Shown here one piece after another: positions 43,852-52,823 of a DNA stretch of 52,823 bases. Position numbers and translations under genes: made by a program. Source of the stretch: Anabaena lutea FACHB-196 (lineage in GTDB: Bacteria > Cyanobacteriota > Cyanobacteriia > Cyanobacteriales > Nostocaceae); NCBI RefSeq assembly GCF_014698305.1, contig NZ_JACJST010000034.1, forward strand, positions 1 to 52,823. Reading direction: 5' to 3'. Below the pieces are notes generated by a model, which saw only the letters and a program-made list of their open reading frames with translations, ran no database searches and had not been told where the DNA came from. Each line of letters opens with the position of its first letter. Positions within the stretch are counted from its first letter, which is position 1.

Positions 43852-46458
43852 TTATTGCCAATTTCCTATCAACACAAAGGCTGACCAAAAATAGGGATTC
43901 TGGAATTTGCGATTTTTTATTAGTAATAGTTGAGCATTGCGGAGGGCTTCGGCTTTACTAACTTTAGACTTGGCCAATTGCCGATAAAATTCACTAATCA
44001 GGATAGAGGTTGATTCGTCATTAACTTGCCAGAGAGTACCGACAGTACTACGAGCGCCGGAACGAATGGCGATACCTGCCAAGCCTAAAGCCGCACGTTC
44101 ATCACCAGAAGCAGTTTCACAGGCACTGAGAACTAACAGTTCAATAGGGAGTTTTTGGACATCATTGCGGGATTCTCGCAATAATTGGTCTAATTCTTTC
44201 ACATTTAGCCGCTGATTCCAAGTCAAAATAAAGGTATCTGCGGCATTAGAGCTAAATTGACCATGTGTAGCTAAATGAACAATAGGAAAAGACACGGCTT
44301 TGATTTGCTTTTGTAGCGACTCAACTATAAACCGCTGATTTAAAAGTGTATGTGTTGGTATCTCCGATGAAATCTGCTGAATTTCAGTAGCCACATCTGG
44401 TAAAGCTGGAAAACCCTGACGCGCTTCTGTCAGTGCAGCAATTAAGGCTTTTAGTTTTACTTGGGTGAGGGGTTTAGGTTCGAGGAGTTGGAGTCCGGGA
44501 GTCAGAGCAATGTTATATTTTTCCAGGAGATATTGTTGGCCATCATGGAGCGTGGCCATTGGTAAACTTTGCAAAGAGCCATCGAGAACAAATACCAAGG
44601 TTTTGATGCCATTGGCGGTCAAATCAGCCTCAGCGGGACGAATTAGCCAATTATAGAGTTTTTGAACTATCGGTAATCGCTCTTGCGGGAAAGCCGTCCT
44701 TCTCAGGGAAATTCGGGCTTGTTTAATGGTAGTTTTTAATTCTGTTTGGGGTTTATTAGTAGTGTATTTACGTAAAGGTTTGTTAGGAATAGAGAGAATA
44801 ACTTCTAGACGGTCATTTAAAATAATTGGATAAATAACAGCTGCTGTGGGATCAATTTCATCAATTAATTTTGGTTTAGCATCTGCACAAGCATCACGGA
44901 AAAAGTTATCTAATTCTGCTAATTGCAAAGATTCGATTATCTGACGGGCTTGTTGCAATTTAGCCTGACTGGGAGATTCTTCTTGCAGCAGCAACCCGAC
45001 TAACTCCCGATAAATTGGTTCGACACTTTCCCGAAAAGAAAATTGGACATCAGGGTTAACTGTCACCAAATCACCGCGCAATGAACCGAGAATTTTAATA
45101 GCTTGGGTATATTGAGAAATTGCTCCTCCAGTATTTTTCTGTGATTTTTGAATACGTCCCAGTTGCCAGAACAATTGATAAGCAATATCAGGATACTCAA
45201 AAGACGGTGCTAAATTCAAGGCTTGATTGGTATAAATTTCTGCTTTTGTCCATTGTTTTTGTAGTTCAGATAATCTCCCCTGAGTGAGTAATATATAAGC
45301 TTGAGTGCGGGGAGTTCCTAAATTCCGGGCTTGTTGATAAGCACGGTTGAGAATTTGTTCAATTTCTGTAAATGATTCTGAAGAATGTATTGCTAATTTA
45401 ATTAAACTTTCAACTAAATTAATTTGGGAATAAATTCCCGTTTGATTATTGGAAATTTGGTTACTTTGTGGTTTTAATTTTAACCATAAAGTTTGTGATT
45501 CTTGCCATTTTTGCGAATCTGTCAATAAACTAAGATGATTCAATAAAGCTTGGATTTGAGTATTTTGACGAGTTGCTAATTGAGCAGAACTGACATAAGC
45601 CGAAAGTGCAGTTTCTTGATATTGGTTTTTTTGTTGTTTGTTTAAAGCAGGTTGATTAGCAAAAGCACGGGCTGTATTGCCGATATTTAAATAAACTTCA
45701 GCTTGTATTTGAGGAAGACTTAATTTTTCAGCAGATTGTAAACCTAAAGTTAAAATTTCTTGGGATTCATTCAACTGCCCTAAAACTCGCAGAACATGAC
45801 CTAAAGCATTTATAGATTGAATATTCTGCAAAGAGAATAATTGGTTTTTCCAAGTTTCTAATATTGCAGAAGTAATTTCACAGGTTGATGTTTCTAAATT
45901 TAAAGATAGTAATAATGTTTGGCAAGCTCTGGGATATAATCCTAATGATTGTAAAGCTAAACTTTGGTTAATTTGATTTTGGATAATTCGGTCTTTTGCT
46001 CCTAGATATTTGTGGATTTTAGCTGATTGAATCCAAGTATCTAGAGCATCTTGAATTTTACCCCGTTCAAATTGTAATTGTCCTTGGATATCGAGAGTTT
46101 GGGCAAGTATTCGCTGTTGTTCAGAAGTTGGAGATTGGGATTTGAGGAGGGAAAGACTAAAATTGATATTTTCTTCCGCTTGTTCCCATTGTCCTAATTG
46201 TCCGAAAGTTGCAGCCAGATTACTTAAAACCATACCTTGATTTAAGAAGTCTCCCTGATTCTTAAATCCGGTTGCAGCTTGTTGTAATAAAGGGACAACT
46301 TCTGGAAACTTTCCCGCATCATAAAGAATCCGAGCTTGTTGAATAATTGTCTGTGATTGCTGCATTTGAGCGATTACAGGAGTAATGCCCATTGTCAATA
46401 ATAAAGAGAGGAAAAACAATAAAATAGATTTTAGAAGCGATTGGGTAAATTTCATCAT
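43852..46458 (-). CDS. Secreted TPR-CHAT protein
   Basis: 868 residues from ATG at 46458 (MMKFTQSLLKS), chosen because AAGGGAAG sits just upstream; the frame from 46491 has no ribosome site. A signal peptide (to about PVIAQ) is followed by divergent TPR-like helices over about 500 residues. The C-terminal CHAT domain has His in LATHGQF (about residue 728) and Cys in SACETASGDERAALGLAGI (about 778), both intact. Unlike the TPR-CHAT gene at 2099, its TPR units are not repeated in DNA. It probably heads the DUF928-cyclase group on the same strand. A secreted caspase-like protease or a scaffold; target unknown. Confidence 0.88.
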   Translation of the reverse strand: MMKFTQSLLKSILLFFLSLLLTMGITPVIAQMQQSQTIIQQARILYDAGKFPEVVPLLQQAATGFKNQGDFLNQGMVLSNLAATFGQLGQWEQAEENINFSLSLLKSQSPTSEQQRILAQTLDIQGQLQFERGKIQDALDTWIQSAKIHKYLGAKDRIIQNQINQSLALQSLGLYPRACQTLLLSLNLETSTCEITSAILETWKNQLFSLQNIQSINALGHVLRVLGQLNESQEILTLGLQSAEKLSLPQIQAEVYLNIGNTARAFANQPALNKQQKNQYQETALSAYVSSAQLATRQNTQIQALLNHLSLLTDSQKWQESQTLWLKLKPQSNQISNNQTGIYSQINLVESLIKLAIHSSESFTEIEQILNRAYQQARNLGTPRTQAYILLTQGRLSELQKQWTKAEIYTNQALNLAPSFEYPDIAYQLFWQLGRIQKSQKNTGGAISQYTQAIKILGSLRGDLVTVNPDVQFSFRESVEPIYRELVGLLLQEESPSQAKLQQARQIIESLQLAELDNFFRDACADAKPKLIDEIDPTAAVIYPIILNDRLEVILSIPNKPLRKYTTNKPQTELKTTIKQARISLRRTAFPQERLPIVQKLYNWLIRPAEADLTANGIKTLVFVLDGSLQSLPMATLHDGQQYLLEKYNIALTPGLQLLEPKPLTQVKLKALIAALTEARQGFPALPDVATEIQQISSEIPTHTLLNQRFIVESLQKQIKAVSFPIVHLATHGQFSSNAADTFILTWNQRLNVKELDQLLRESRNDVQKLPIELLVLSACETASGDERAALGLAGIAIRSGARSTVGTLWQVNDESTSILISEFYRQLAKSKVSKAEALRNAQLLLIKNRKFQNPYFWSAFVLIGNWQ

Positions 46459-46727
46459 TTTTCTTCCCTTAACCGACTTCACAATTATCATTTACATTTA
46501 GATGCGGTTAACTAATTATTTTTTAGGCATCAATTCACTTAATTAAAGCTAAAAATAAATCTCCGCGTAAGAGCGTTTGTCCATTTGTATCAACCTTAAA
46601 GTGAAGTGGTATCACCTTCTATACTTTTGAGTTTCCCTCTCTTGACAAAAATGCCATCCTTCCCCGCCCATTAAAAAATCCCCCACCTTGCGGCAGGGGA
46701 TTGATTACCTAAAACCAGTAGTCAGGA
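46459..46727. other. Gap between psaB and the TPR-CHAT gene
   Basis: About 270 bp. It holds the psaB terminator at its left end and AT-rich sequence with the TPR-CHAT promoter somewhere in the rest. No ORF or repeat. Confidence 0.5.
46673..46702 (-). terminator. Intrinsic terminator of psaAB
   Basis: On the minus strand AATCCCC-TGCCGCAAGGTG-GGGGATT is followed by TTTT, a GC-rich stem with a T-tract starting about 25 bp after the psaB stop. Classic rho-independent form. Confidence 0.85.
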
Positions 46728-48959
46728 TCAACCGAACTTACCAGCAGTAGAGGCAATGAGGAAAGCTGCGTAAGTGACGATGTAGCCAACAGTGAAGTGA
46801 GCTAGACCAACCACACGAGCTTGAACAATGGAGAGAGCAACGGGCTTGTCTTTCCAGCGAACCAAGTTAGCTAGAGGAGTACGCTCGTGCGCCCAAACCA
46901 AGGTTTCGATCAACTCTTGCCAGTAACCTCTCCAAGAGATGAGGAACATGAAACCGGTTGCCCAGATTAGATGTCCAAAGAGGAACATCCAAGCCCAAAC
47001 AGACAAGTTATTCATGCCGTAGGCGTTGTAACCGTTAATCAACTGAGCAGAGTTAGCCCAGAGGTAGTCACGGAACCAGCCCATTAGGTAGGTAGAGTTT
47101 TCGTTGAACTGAGCAACGTTACCTTGCCAAATACCTAGATGTTTCCAGTGCCAGTAGAAGGTTACCCAACCAATGGTGTTCAACATCCAGAACATAGACA
47201 GGTAGAAAGCGTCCCATGCGGAGATATCGCAAGTACCGCCACGGCCTGGACCGTCGCAGGGGAACGCATAGCCGAAGTCCTTTTTATCGGGCATCAGCTT
47301 AGAACCACGCGCATCCAAAGCACCTTTAACAAGTACTAGGGTGGTGGTGTGGATAGCCAAAGCGAATGCGTGGTGAACCAAGAAGTCGCCAGGGCCGATT
47401 GTTAAGAAGAGAGAGTTAGTACCAGAGTTAATGGCATCTAACCAGCCAGACAACCAAACGTTACCGTAGTTGGGATAGGCTGTGTAAGCGACGCTATCGG
47501 GGTTAGACAGCAATGTGTCTAAACCGTAGAGTACTTTACCGTGAGCAGCTTGAATGAACTGAGCAAATACTGGCTCAATCAAGATTTGCTTTTCAGGAGT
47601 ACCGAAAGCAACTACTACGTCGTTGTGAACGTACAAGCCCAAGGTGTGGAAGCCTAAGAAGAGAGACACCCAGCTGAGGTGGGAGATGATCGCTTCTTTG
47701 TGCTGCAAAATCCGGTCTAATACGTTGCCCTTGTTTTGTTCGGGGTCGTAGTCACGTACCCAGAAGATGGCGGCGTGGGCGAATGCACCAACCATCAAGA
47801 AACCAGCGATGTACTGGTGGTGAGTGTACAGTGCTGCCTGTGTTGTGTAGTCCCTAGCAATGAATGCGTAAGGAGGCAGGGAGTACATATGCTGCGCCAC
47901 CAAAGAAGTAATAGTTCCTAGTGCAGCCAATGCCAAAGACAGTTGGAAGTGCAGGGAGTTATTGATGGTGTCGTACAGACCTTGGTGAGGCAGGTTGAAC
48001 TGACCTTCACTTTTGCTACCGGGAACTAAACCGGATTTGGAGTTCAGCATTTCTTTGATGCTGTGACCAATTCCAAAGTTAGTGCGGTACATATGACCGG
48101 CGATGATGAAGATAACAGCGATCGCCAAGTGGTGGTGAGCCATGTCAGTCAACCACAAGGATTCTGTTTGGGGGTGGAAACCGCCCAAGAATGTAAGAAT
48201 CGCTGTACCAGCACCAGTTGAAGTACCAAACAGATGACCGGCAGTATCAGGGTTCTGAGCGTAAACACCCCAGTTACCAGTGAAGAAGGGGGTTAAGCCT
48301 TCTGGATGGGGAGCTACAGTTAAGAAGTTATCCCAACCTACGTGAATACCACGAGATTCAGGAATAGCAACGTGAACCAAGTGACCAGTCCAAGCCAAGG
48401 AGCTAACACCGAATAAACCAGCTAAGTGGTGGTTCAGACGGGGTTCAGCACTCTTGAACCAAGAAAGACTAGGACGAAACTTGGGTTGCAAATGCAACCA
48501 ACCTGCAAACAAGAATACTGCTGACAATAGGAGCAGACCTAAAGAACCTGTGTAAAGTTCAGTGTTTGTCCGCATCCCGATTGTGTACCACCAGTGGTAA
48601 ACACCAGAGTAGGCAATGTTTACGGGGTTGCTTGCGCCAGCTTGGGTGAAAGCTTCAATCGCAGGCGCACCGAAGTGAGGGTCCCAAATCGCGTGAGCGA
48701 TAGGACGGACGTGAAGGGGATCTTTAATCCACTGTTCAAAGTTACCTTGCCAGGCTACGTGAAACAGGAGGCTGGATGCCCACAGGAAGATGATTGCCAA
48801 GTGACCGAAGTGCGTAGCGAAAATCTTTTGGTAAAGATTTTCCTCCGTCATGCCATCGTGGCTTTCAAAGTCATTGCCTGTAGCGATCGCATACCATATC
48901 CGACGAGTAGTCGGGTCCTGTGCGAGATCCTGGCTAAATTTTGGAAATTTTGTTGCCAT
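46728..48959 (-). CDS. psaB: Photosystem I P700 apoprotein A2
   Basis: 743 residues, 11 thylakoid membrane helices. With PsaA it forms the PSI core that binds P700, the chlorophyll antenna, phylloquinones and the FX 4Fe-4S cluster. The FX loop [20 protein letters not shown] carries both cluster Cys. Conserved His ligands appear in [21 protein letters not shown] and [11 protein letters not shown]. It lies 112 bp after psaA, separated by a heptamer hairpin; the two are cotranscribed in other cyanobacteria. Full length. Confidence 0.98.
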   Translation of the reverse strand: MATKFPKFSQDLAQDPTTRRIWYAIATGNDFESHDGMTEENLYQKIFATHFGHLAIIFLWASSLLFHVAWQGNFEQWIKDPLHVRPIAHAIWDPHFGAPAIEAFTQAGASNPVNIAYSGVYHWWYTIGMRTNTELYTGSLGLLLLSAVFLFAGWLHLQPKFRPSLSWFKSAEPRLNHHLAGLFGVSSLAWTGHLVHVAIPESRGIHVGWDNFLTVAPHPEGLTPFFTGNWGVYAQNPDTAGHLFGTSTGAGTAILTFLGGFHPQTESLWLTDMAHHHLAIAVIFIIAGHMYRTNFGIGHSIKEMLNSKSGLVPGSKSEGQFNLPHQGLYDTINNSLHFQLSLALAALGTITSLVAQHMYSLPPYAFIARDYTTQAALYTHHQYIAGFLMVGAFAHAAIFWVRDYDPEQNKGNVLDRILQHKEAIISHLSWVSLFLGFHTLGLYVHNDVVVAFGTPEKQILIEPVFAQFIQAAHGKVLYGLDTLLSNPDSVAYTAYPNYGNVWLSGWLDAINSGTNSLFLTIGPGDFLVHHAFALAIHTTTLVLVKGALDARGSKLMPDKKDFGYAFPCDGPGRGGTCDISAWDAFYLSMFWMLNTIGWVTFYWHWKHLGIWQGNVAQFNENSTYLMGWFRDYLWANSAQLINGYNAYGMNNLSVWAWMFLFGHLIWATGFMFLISWRGYWQELIETLVWAHERTPLANLVRWKDKPVALSIVQARVVGLAHFTVGYIVTYAAFLIASTAGKFG

Positions 48960-49017
48960 AGGTTTGATATGTCCTCTGACCTTTAGCCATCAGGTATCAG
49001 TAAAATTTTAGATTCTA

Positions 49018-49062
49018 GACTTTGGATTTTGGATTAAATCTAAAATCTAAAATCCAAAATTC
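49018..49062. repeat. Heptamer repeats forming a hairpin in the psaA-psaB gap
   Basis: TTTGGATTTTGGATT is followed by AAATCTAAAATCTAAAATCC: ATTTTGG-like and CCAAAAT-like units in opposite orientation, able to fold in the transcript between psaA and psaB. Confidence 0.75.
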
Positions 49063-49071
49063 AACTGATTA

Positions 49072-51330
49072 CTACCCTACTGAAAGGATGTGTGCGTGGA
49101 AGAATGCCCAGGTGGTGGCAATTCCTCCTAATAGATAGTGAGCTACACCTACAGCCCGACCTTGAGTGATGCTCAAAGCGCGAGGTTGTATTGTTGGTGC
49201 TACTTTCAGTTTATTGTGCGCCCAAACAATGGACTCAATTAGTTCTTGCCAGTAGCCACGACCACTGAACAGGAACATTAAGCTGAATGCCCAAACAAAG
49301 TGAGCGCCTAGGAACATGAGTCCATAAGCAGAGAATTCACTTCCGTAGGAGTTGATTACCTGTGTAGCTTGCGCCCACAGGAAGTCACGCAACCAACCAT
49401 TGATGGTGATAGCGCTTTCGGCAAAGTTACCGCCAGTGATGTGAGACACATTACCTGCTGCGTCTACAGTTCCCCACACATCAGATTGCATCTTCCAGCT
49501 GAAGTGGAAAATTACTATTGACAGGGAGTTATACATCCAGAACAGTCCTAGGAACACATGGTCCCAACCAGACACTTGACAGGTACCGCCACGACCTGGC
49601 CCGTCGCAAGGGAAGCGGAAACCTAAGTTTGCCTTGTCTGGAATCAGACGAGAACTGCGGGCGTACAGTACACCTTTGAGCAGAATCAGAACGGTGACGT
49701 GAATGGTGAAGGCGTGAATGTGGTGAATTAGGAAGTCTGCTGTACCCAAAGCTATGGGCATCATTGCGACTTTGCCGCCTACTGCCAACACACCGCCACC
49801 AAAAGCATAGCTAACTGGTGCTAACGCATTGGGTGCTGTGGCACCTGGAGCCAGTGTGTGCAGGTTTTGTACCCACTGAGCAAACACAGGTTGCAACTGA
49901 ATTGCTGCGTCGGAGAACATATCTTGAGGACGACCCAACGCTCGCATTGTGTCGTTGTGGATGTACAGTCCAAAGCTGTGGAAGCCTAGGAAAATACATA
50001 CCCAGTTCAGGTGAGAGATGATAGCGTCACGGTGACGAATCACTCGATCTAGCACGTTGTTTTGGTTAACTACGGGATCGTAATCCCGCACCATGAAGAT
50101 CGCTGCGTGAGCAGCACCACCAACAATCAAGAAGCCACCGATCCAAATATGGTGAGTGAAAATGCACAACTGTGTAGCGTAATCAGTTGCCAAGTATGGA
50201 TAGGGAGGCATCGCGTACATATGATGCGCGATGATGATTGTCAATGAACCCAAGAAGGCCAGGTTAGTAGCCAACTGAGCGTGCCAAGAAGTGGTGAGGT
50301 TTTCGTAAAGACCTTTGTGACCTTCGCCAGTAAAAGGACCTTTGTGGTTTTCTAGGATATCTTTGATGCTGTGACCGATACCCCAGTTGGTACGGTACAT
50401 ATGACCAGCAATGATGAACAGTACAGCGATCGCTAAGTGGTGATGAGAAATATCACTCATCCACAAGCCACCTGTGACTGGGTTCAAACCGCCTTTAAAG
50501 GTCAGAATGTCAGCATAAGTTCCCCAGTTCAAAGTGAAGAAAGGTGTTAAACCGCTGGCAAAGCTGGGATACAACTCTGTCAACAGATCCTTGTTCAAAA
50601 TGAACTCGTGGGGCAAGGGGATGTCCTTGATGGCCACGCCTGCATCTAATAGCTTGTTGGTCGGTGCGGACACATGAATTAAGTGACCAGCCCATCCCAA
50701 CGAACCACAACCTAGCAGTACTTGCAAGTGGTGATTCAGCATTGACTCCACGTTCTGGAACCATTCCAGTTTAGGAGCGCGTTTGTGGTAATGGAACCAA
50801 CCAGCAAATAGGAACAAGCCTGCTAGTACCAAGCCACCAATCGCGGTGCAGTAAAGTTGGAAGGAGTTGGTGATACCCCAGCCACGCCATACTTGAAACA
50901 AGCCAGAGGTGATTTGAATGCCGTGGAAACCACCGCCAACATCTCCGTTTAAAATGTCTTGTCCCACAATGGGCCAAACAGTCTGTGCGCTGGGCTTAAC
51001 TCCTAATGGATCGGCCAGCCAAGCTTCGTAGTTAGAGAACTTAGCGCCGTGGAAGATCATTCCGCTCAACCAGATTGTCACTACAGCCAGGTGGCCAAAG
51101 TGAGCGGAGAATATCTTGCGGGATATGTCTTCTAAATCGCTTGTATGAGTGTCAAAATCGTGGGCGAGGGCGTGCAGGTTCCAAATCCAAGTGGTGGTTT
51201 TTGGACCTTTAGCTAAGGATCTGTCGAAATGTCCAGGTTGCGCCCATTTTTGAAATGAGGTAGGTACCGGATCATTGTCAACGATGACTCTTGCTTTCTT
51301 TTCCTCTCGCTCCGGAGGACTAATCGTCAT
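49072..51330 (-). CDS. psaA: Photosystem I P700 apoprotein A1
   Basis: 752 residues, 11 membrane helices, partner of PsaB in the PSI heterodimer. The FX loop [20 protein letters not shown] has both Cys. Further hallmarks are [30 protein letters not shown] and [14 protein letters not shown]. The ATG at 51330 has a strong Shine-Dalgarno (GGAGG, about 7 bases upstream). First gene of the operon. The leader contains a stem-loop at 51508-51533. Expression is usually light controlled. Confidence 0.98.
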   Translation of the reverse strand: MTISPPEREEKKARVIVDNDPVPTSFQKWAQPGHFDRSLAKGPKTTTWIWNLHALAHDFDTHTSDLEDISRKIFSAHFGHLAVVTIWLSGMIFHGAKFSNYEAWLADPLGVKPSAQTVWPIVGQDILNGDVGGGFHGIQITSGLFQVWRGWGITNSFQLYCTAIGGLVLAGLFLFAGWFHYHKRAPKLEWFQNVESMLNHHLQVLLGCGSLGWAGHLIHVSAPTNKLLDAGVAIKDIPLPHEFILNKDLLTELYPSFASGLTPFFTLNWGTYADILTFKGGLNPVTGGLWMSDISHHHLAIAVLFIIAGHMYRTNWGIGHSIKDILENHKGPFTGEGHKGLYENLTTSWHAQLATNLAFLGSLTIIIAHHMYAMPPYPYLATDYATQLCIFTHHIWIGGFLIVGGAAHAAIFMVRDYDPVVNQNNVLDRVIRHRDAIISHLNWVCIFLGFHSFGLYIHNDTMRALGRPQDMFSDAAIQLQPVFAQWVQNLHTLAPGATAPNALAPVSYAFGGGVLAVGGKVAMMPIALGTADFLIHHIHAFTIHVTVLILLKGVLYARSSRLIPDKANLGFRFPCDGPGRGGTCQVSGWDHVFLGLFWMYNSLSIVIFHFSWKMQSDVWGTVDAAGNVSHITGGNFAESAITINGWLRDFLWAQATQVINSYGSEFSAYGLMFLGAHFVWAFSLMFLFSGRGYWQELIESIVWAHNKLKVAPTIQPRALSITQGRAVGVAHYLLGGIATTWAFFHAHILSVG

Positions 51331-51659
51331 TCGACCTCCTCTCTAAATAAGGAATGAGGACTTGGGAATACCACATAGTTAGCTTTACTCGTAATTCCAG
51401 AGATTTTCTGGAGCCGCGATGACCGCGCTGTGTGGATAGTTGTTTCTGTTGAATTATAGAGTCTATACTTGTACTTTGTTAGAGACATTTTAACAATAAT
51501 TAAAAATAGCCAGATTTCTTGCCTTATCTGGCTTTTAACGTAAAACAAATTGTTAAAATGTCAATAGCTTATCCATTTAATTTACAAAGAATAACAATTC
51601 TTAAAATTTATAGGTACTACTGAGGGTAGCAAATTTGATCTTTTAGGTTATAGTTCCCT
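51331..51659. other. psaA leader and divergent promoter region
   Basis: About 330 bp between psaA and the plus-strand lipoprotein gene. It includes the stem-loop at 51508-51533. Promoters for both directions should be here; psaA in cyanobacteria often has several start sites, which I cannot place. Confidence 0.5.
51501..51533 (-). promoter_or_regulatory. Stem-loop with T-tract in the psaA leader (possible attenuator)
   Basis: On the minus strand AGCCAGAT-AAGGCAAGAA-ATCTGGCT is a perfect 8-bp stem followed by ATTTTTA, about 180 bp upstream of psaA. It resembles a terminator within the leader. It could also be the end of an antisense or divergent transcript on the plus strand, where TTTTAA follows. 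Confidence 0.45.
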
Positions 51660-51719
51660 ATGCACAGTTTGCGCCACAATAATCTGTTAACCGTTGAAGA
51701 CTATCACAGGGCGAAAGGA

Positions 51720-52823
51720 ATGAACTCTAGGCGTAAAATAGCTTTAGAGAAACTCATCTCTAGGAGTTTCCCGATCCTCAAATGGCTAATAACGTTGGTG
51801 TTGGTCTTAAGTTTATACAGTTGTGTTGAGAAAGCGGGAAGTCAAGAAGTATCTATTGACAATCAGACAAAAGCGTCACTAGTATCCCCAATTTCGGGGA
51901 AATTTGCAGAAACTACTCCACCAGATGTTATCCAAGAACTGCGTCCCAGCTTGGAAGGTTATCAGCCACAAGTGACCATTCTCAGTCCCCAAGGGGATGA
52001 AGTGCTACAAGACGAAACGGTTAAAGTCAGCTTGCAGGTTAAGGATCTACCAATATTTAAAGATCCGCAATGGCAACTTGGCCCCCATTTAAACCTAATT
52101 CTTGATAATGAGCCAGATATAGCTGTTTACGACCTAAGTCAACCTTTAGTTTTAACTAACTTATCCCCTGGTACTCATACCCTGCGCGTCTTTGCTTCTC
52201 GTCCTTGGGATGAAAGCTTTAAAAATGAGGGCGCTTATGCCCAAACAACATTTCACATTTTTACTAAAACTGACGATAACAACCCTGAACCTAATTTACC
52301 AGTATTAACTTACAGTCGTCCCAATGCCAGTTACGGTGCAGAACCGATTATGCTGGATTTTTATCTTACTAACGCGCCTTTACACATTGCTTCTGAAGAT
52401 GATGTTGAAGACACAATCAGCGATTGGCGCATTCGCTGCACTATTAACGGTGAAAATTTCGTTCTTGACCGTTGGCAAACAGTATATCTTAAAGGCTTTC
52501 AACCCGGTAAAACTTGGGTAAAACTAGAATTTCTCGATAATCAGGGAAACCCAGTCAAAAATGCCTTCAACAGTACAGTCAGATTAATTAACTATCAACC
52601 AAACGGTAAAGACACGCTTTCGAGAATTGTGAGAGGAGAATTAACCGCTGATGAAGTGCGAGGTATCGTAGACCAGAATTATACGCCTAAAATTCCCGAA
52701 ACGGAAACGACACCAACTCCCAAAGTTGAAATAATACCCAAACCTCAACCGGAGATAGAAACGCAACCAGTTCCCGAAACGGAAACGACACCAACTCCCA
52801 AAGTTGAAATAATACCCAAACCT
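51720..52823 (+). CDS. Lipoprotein with Pro/Glu-rich repeat tail, cut by the window end
   Basis: Open to the last base with no stop. The start is ATG 51720 (MNSRRKIALEKLISRSFPIL), giving a basic n-region, a hydrophobic stretch (WLITLVLVLSLYSC) and a lipobox Cys; ATG at 51660 in the same frame would add 20 residues before it. The mature part has an immunoglobulin-like beta-sandwich look (YQPQVTILSPQGDEVLQDET, LSPGTHTLRVFASRPWDESF), then a region with WRIRCTINGENF and LEFLDNQGNPVKNAFNSTVRL. A tail of PETETTPTPKVEIIPKPQ repeats every 26 residues. Probably an exported, membrane-anchored protein; function unknown. Divergent from psaA. Confidence 0.8.
   Translation, partial: MNSRRKIALEKLISRSFPILKWLITLVLVLSLYSCVEKAGSQEVSIDNQTKASLVSPISGKFAETTPPDVIQELRPSLEGYQPQVTILSPQGDEVLQDETVKVSLQVKDLPIFKDPQWQLGPHLNLILDNEPDIAVYDLSQPLVLTNLSPGTHTLRVFASRPWDESFKNEGAYAQTTFHIFTKTDDNNPEPNLPVLTYSRPNASYGAEPIMLDFYLTNAPLHIASEDDVEDTISDWRIRCTINGENFVLDRWQTVYLKGFQPGKTWVKLEFLDNQGNPVKNAFNSTVRLINYQPNGKDTLSRIVRGELTADEVRGIVDQNYTPKIPETETTPTPKVEIIPKPQPEIETQPVPETETTPTPKVEIIPKP
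52693..52823 (+). repeat. 78-bp tandem repeat in the lipoprotein tail
   Basis: A 53-bp segment beginning TTCCCGAAACGG is identical at 52693-52745 and 52771-52823, a 78-bp period (26 codons). The array may continue beyond the window. Confidence 0.85.

Noticed and set aside
43758-43961. 67-residue plus-strand ORF at the end of the TPR-CHAT gene
   Set aside because: Antisense overlap with a well-supported gene and repeat-derived sequence (GGTAGGCCTACGCC).
47139-51000. Antisense ORFs over psaA and psaB
   Set aside because: Shadows of highly biased, conserved coding sequence.

Overview
The window is chromosomal DNA from a filamentous, probably heterocyst-forming cyanobacterium (Nostocales: Nostoc/Anabaena/Nodularia-like). 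The evidence is the psaA-psaB photosystem I operon, NdhM, an NtcA-type nir promoter, many copies of the HIP1 octamer GCGATCGC (for example at 81-88, 5916-5923 and 7512-7519), and the heptamer repeats (such as ACGAATT units) and small palindromic elements that fill intergenic DNA in this group. I see no rRNA, tRNA, CRISPR array, complete insertion sequence or phage gene.

Layout. 1-5.7 kb: 3' remnant of a haemagglutinin-like secreted protein, a secreted V8/trypsin-type serine protease, a large secreted TPR-CHAT protein and several small repeats. 5.7-16.3 kb: mostly housekeeping genes (class I methyltransferase, RecQ helicase, ATP sulfurylase, MTA phosphorylase, a REC-LuxR response regulator), with a caspase-like protein whose catalytic pair is replaced. 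16.3-18.6 kb: a small conserved protein, a 1.1 kb gene-free region and ndhM. 19.0-25.4 kb: a signalling neighbourhood with a zinc-ribbon PP2C phosphatase, a CHAT-FHA fusion, an unknown protein and, convergently, an FHA-PrsW intramembrane protease fusion. 25.8-38.4 kb: the nitrate assimilation cluster on the minus strand, nirA-nrtA-nrtB-nrtC-nrtD-nrtP-narB, followed by a PsiE-like membrane protein and a nitrate-reductase-associated protein. A textbook class II NtcA promoter precedes nirA. 38.7-40.7 kb: a frameshifted gene, a PIN-domain toxin-antitoxin-like pair and a Rieske lipoprotein. 40.7-46.5 kb (minus): secreted TPR-CHAT protein, DUF928 protein and CHASE2 adenylate cyclase. 46.7-51.3 kb: psaA-psaB. 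The window ends inside a plus-strand lipoprotein gene.

How the genes work together. Nitrate is imported by the NrtABCD ABC transporter and, unusually in the same cluster, by an MFS permease (NrtP). NarB reduces it to nitrite and NirA to ammonium, all probably driven from the NtcA promoter. Each of the five gaps from nrtA to narB carries a different small repeat. Two gaps hold members of one MITE-like family, both bounded by TTA, and one of these has landed inside another repeat.

The most system-like region is 19.0-25.4 kb. It combines a Ser/Thr phosphatase, two FHA (phosphothreonine-binding) proteins, and two protease-type effector domains (CHAT and PrsW). With two secreted TPR-CHAT proteins and a pseudo-orthocaspase, the window holds four caspase-fold proteins. 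I can support the domains from the sequence; a shared pathway is inference.
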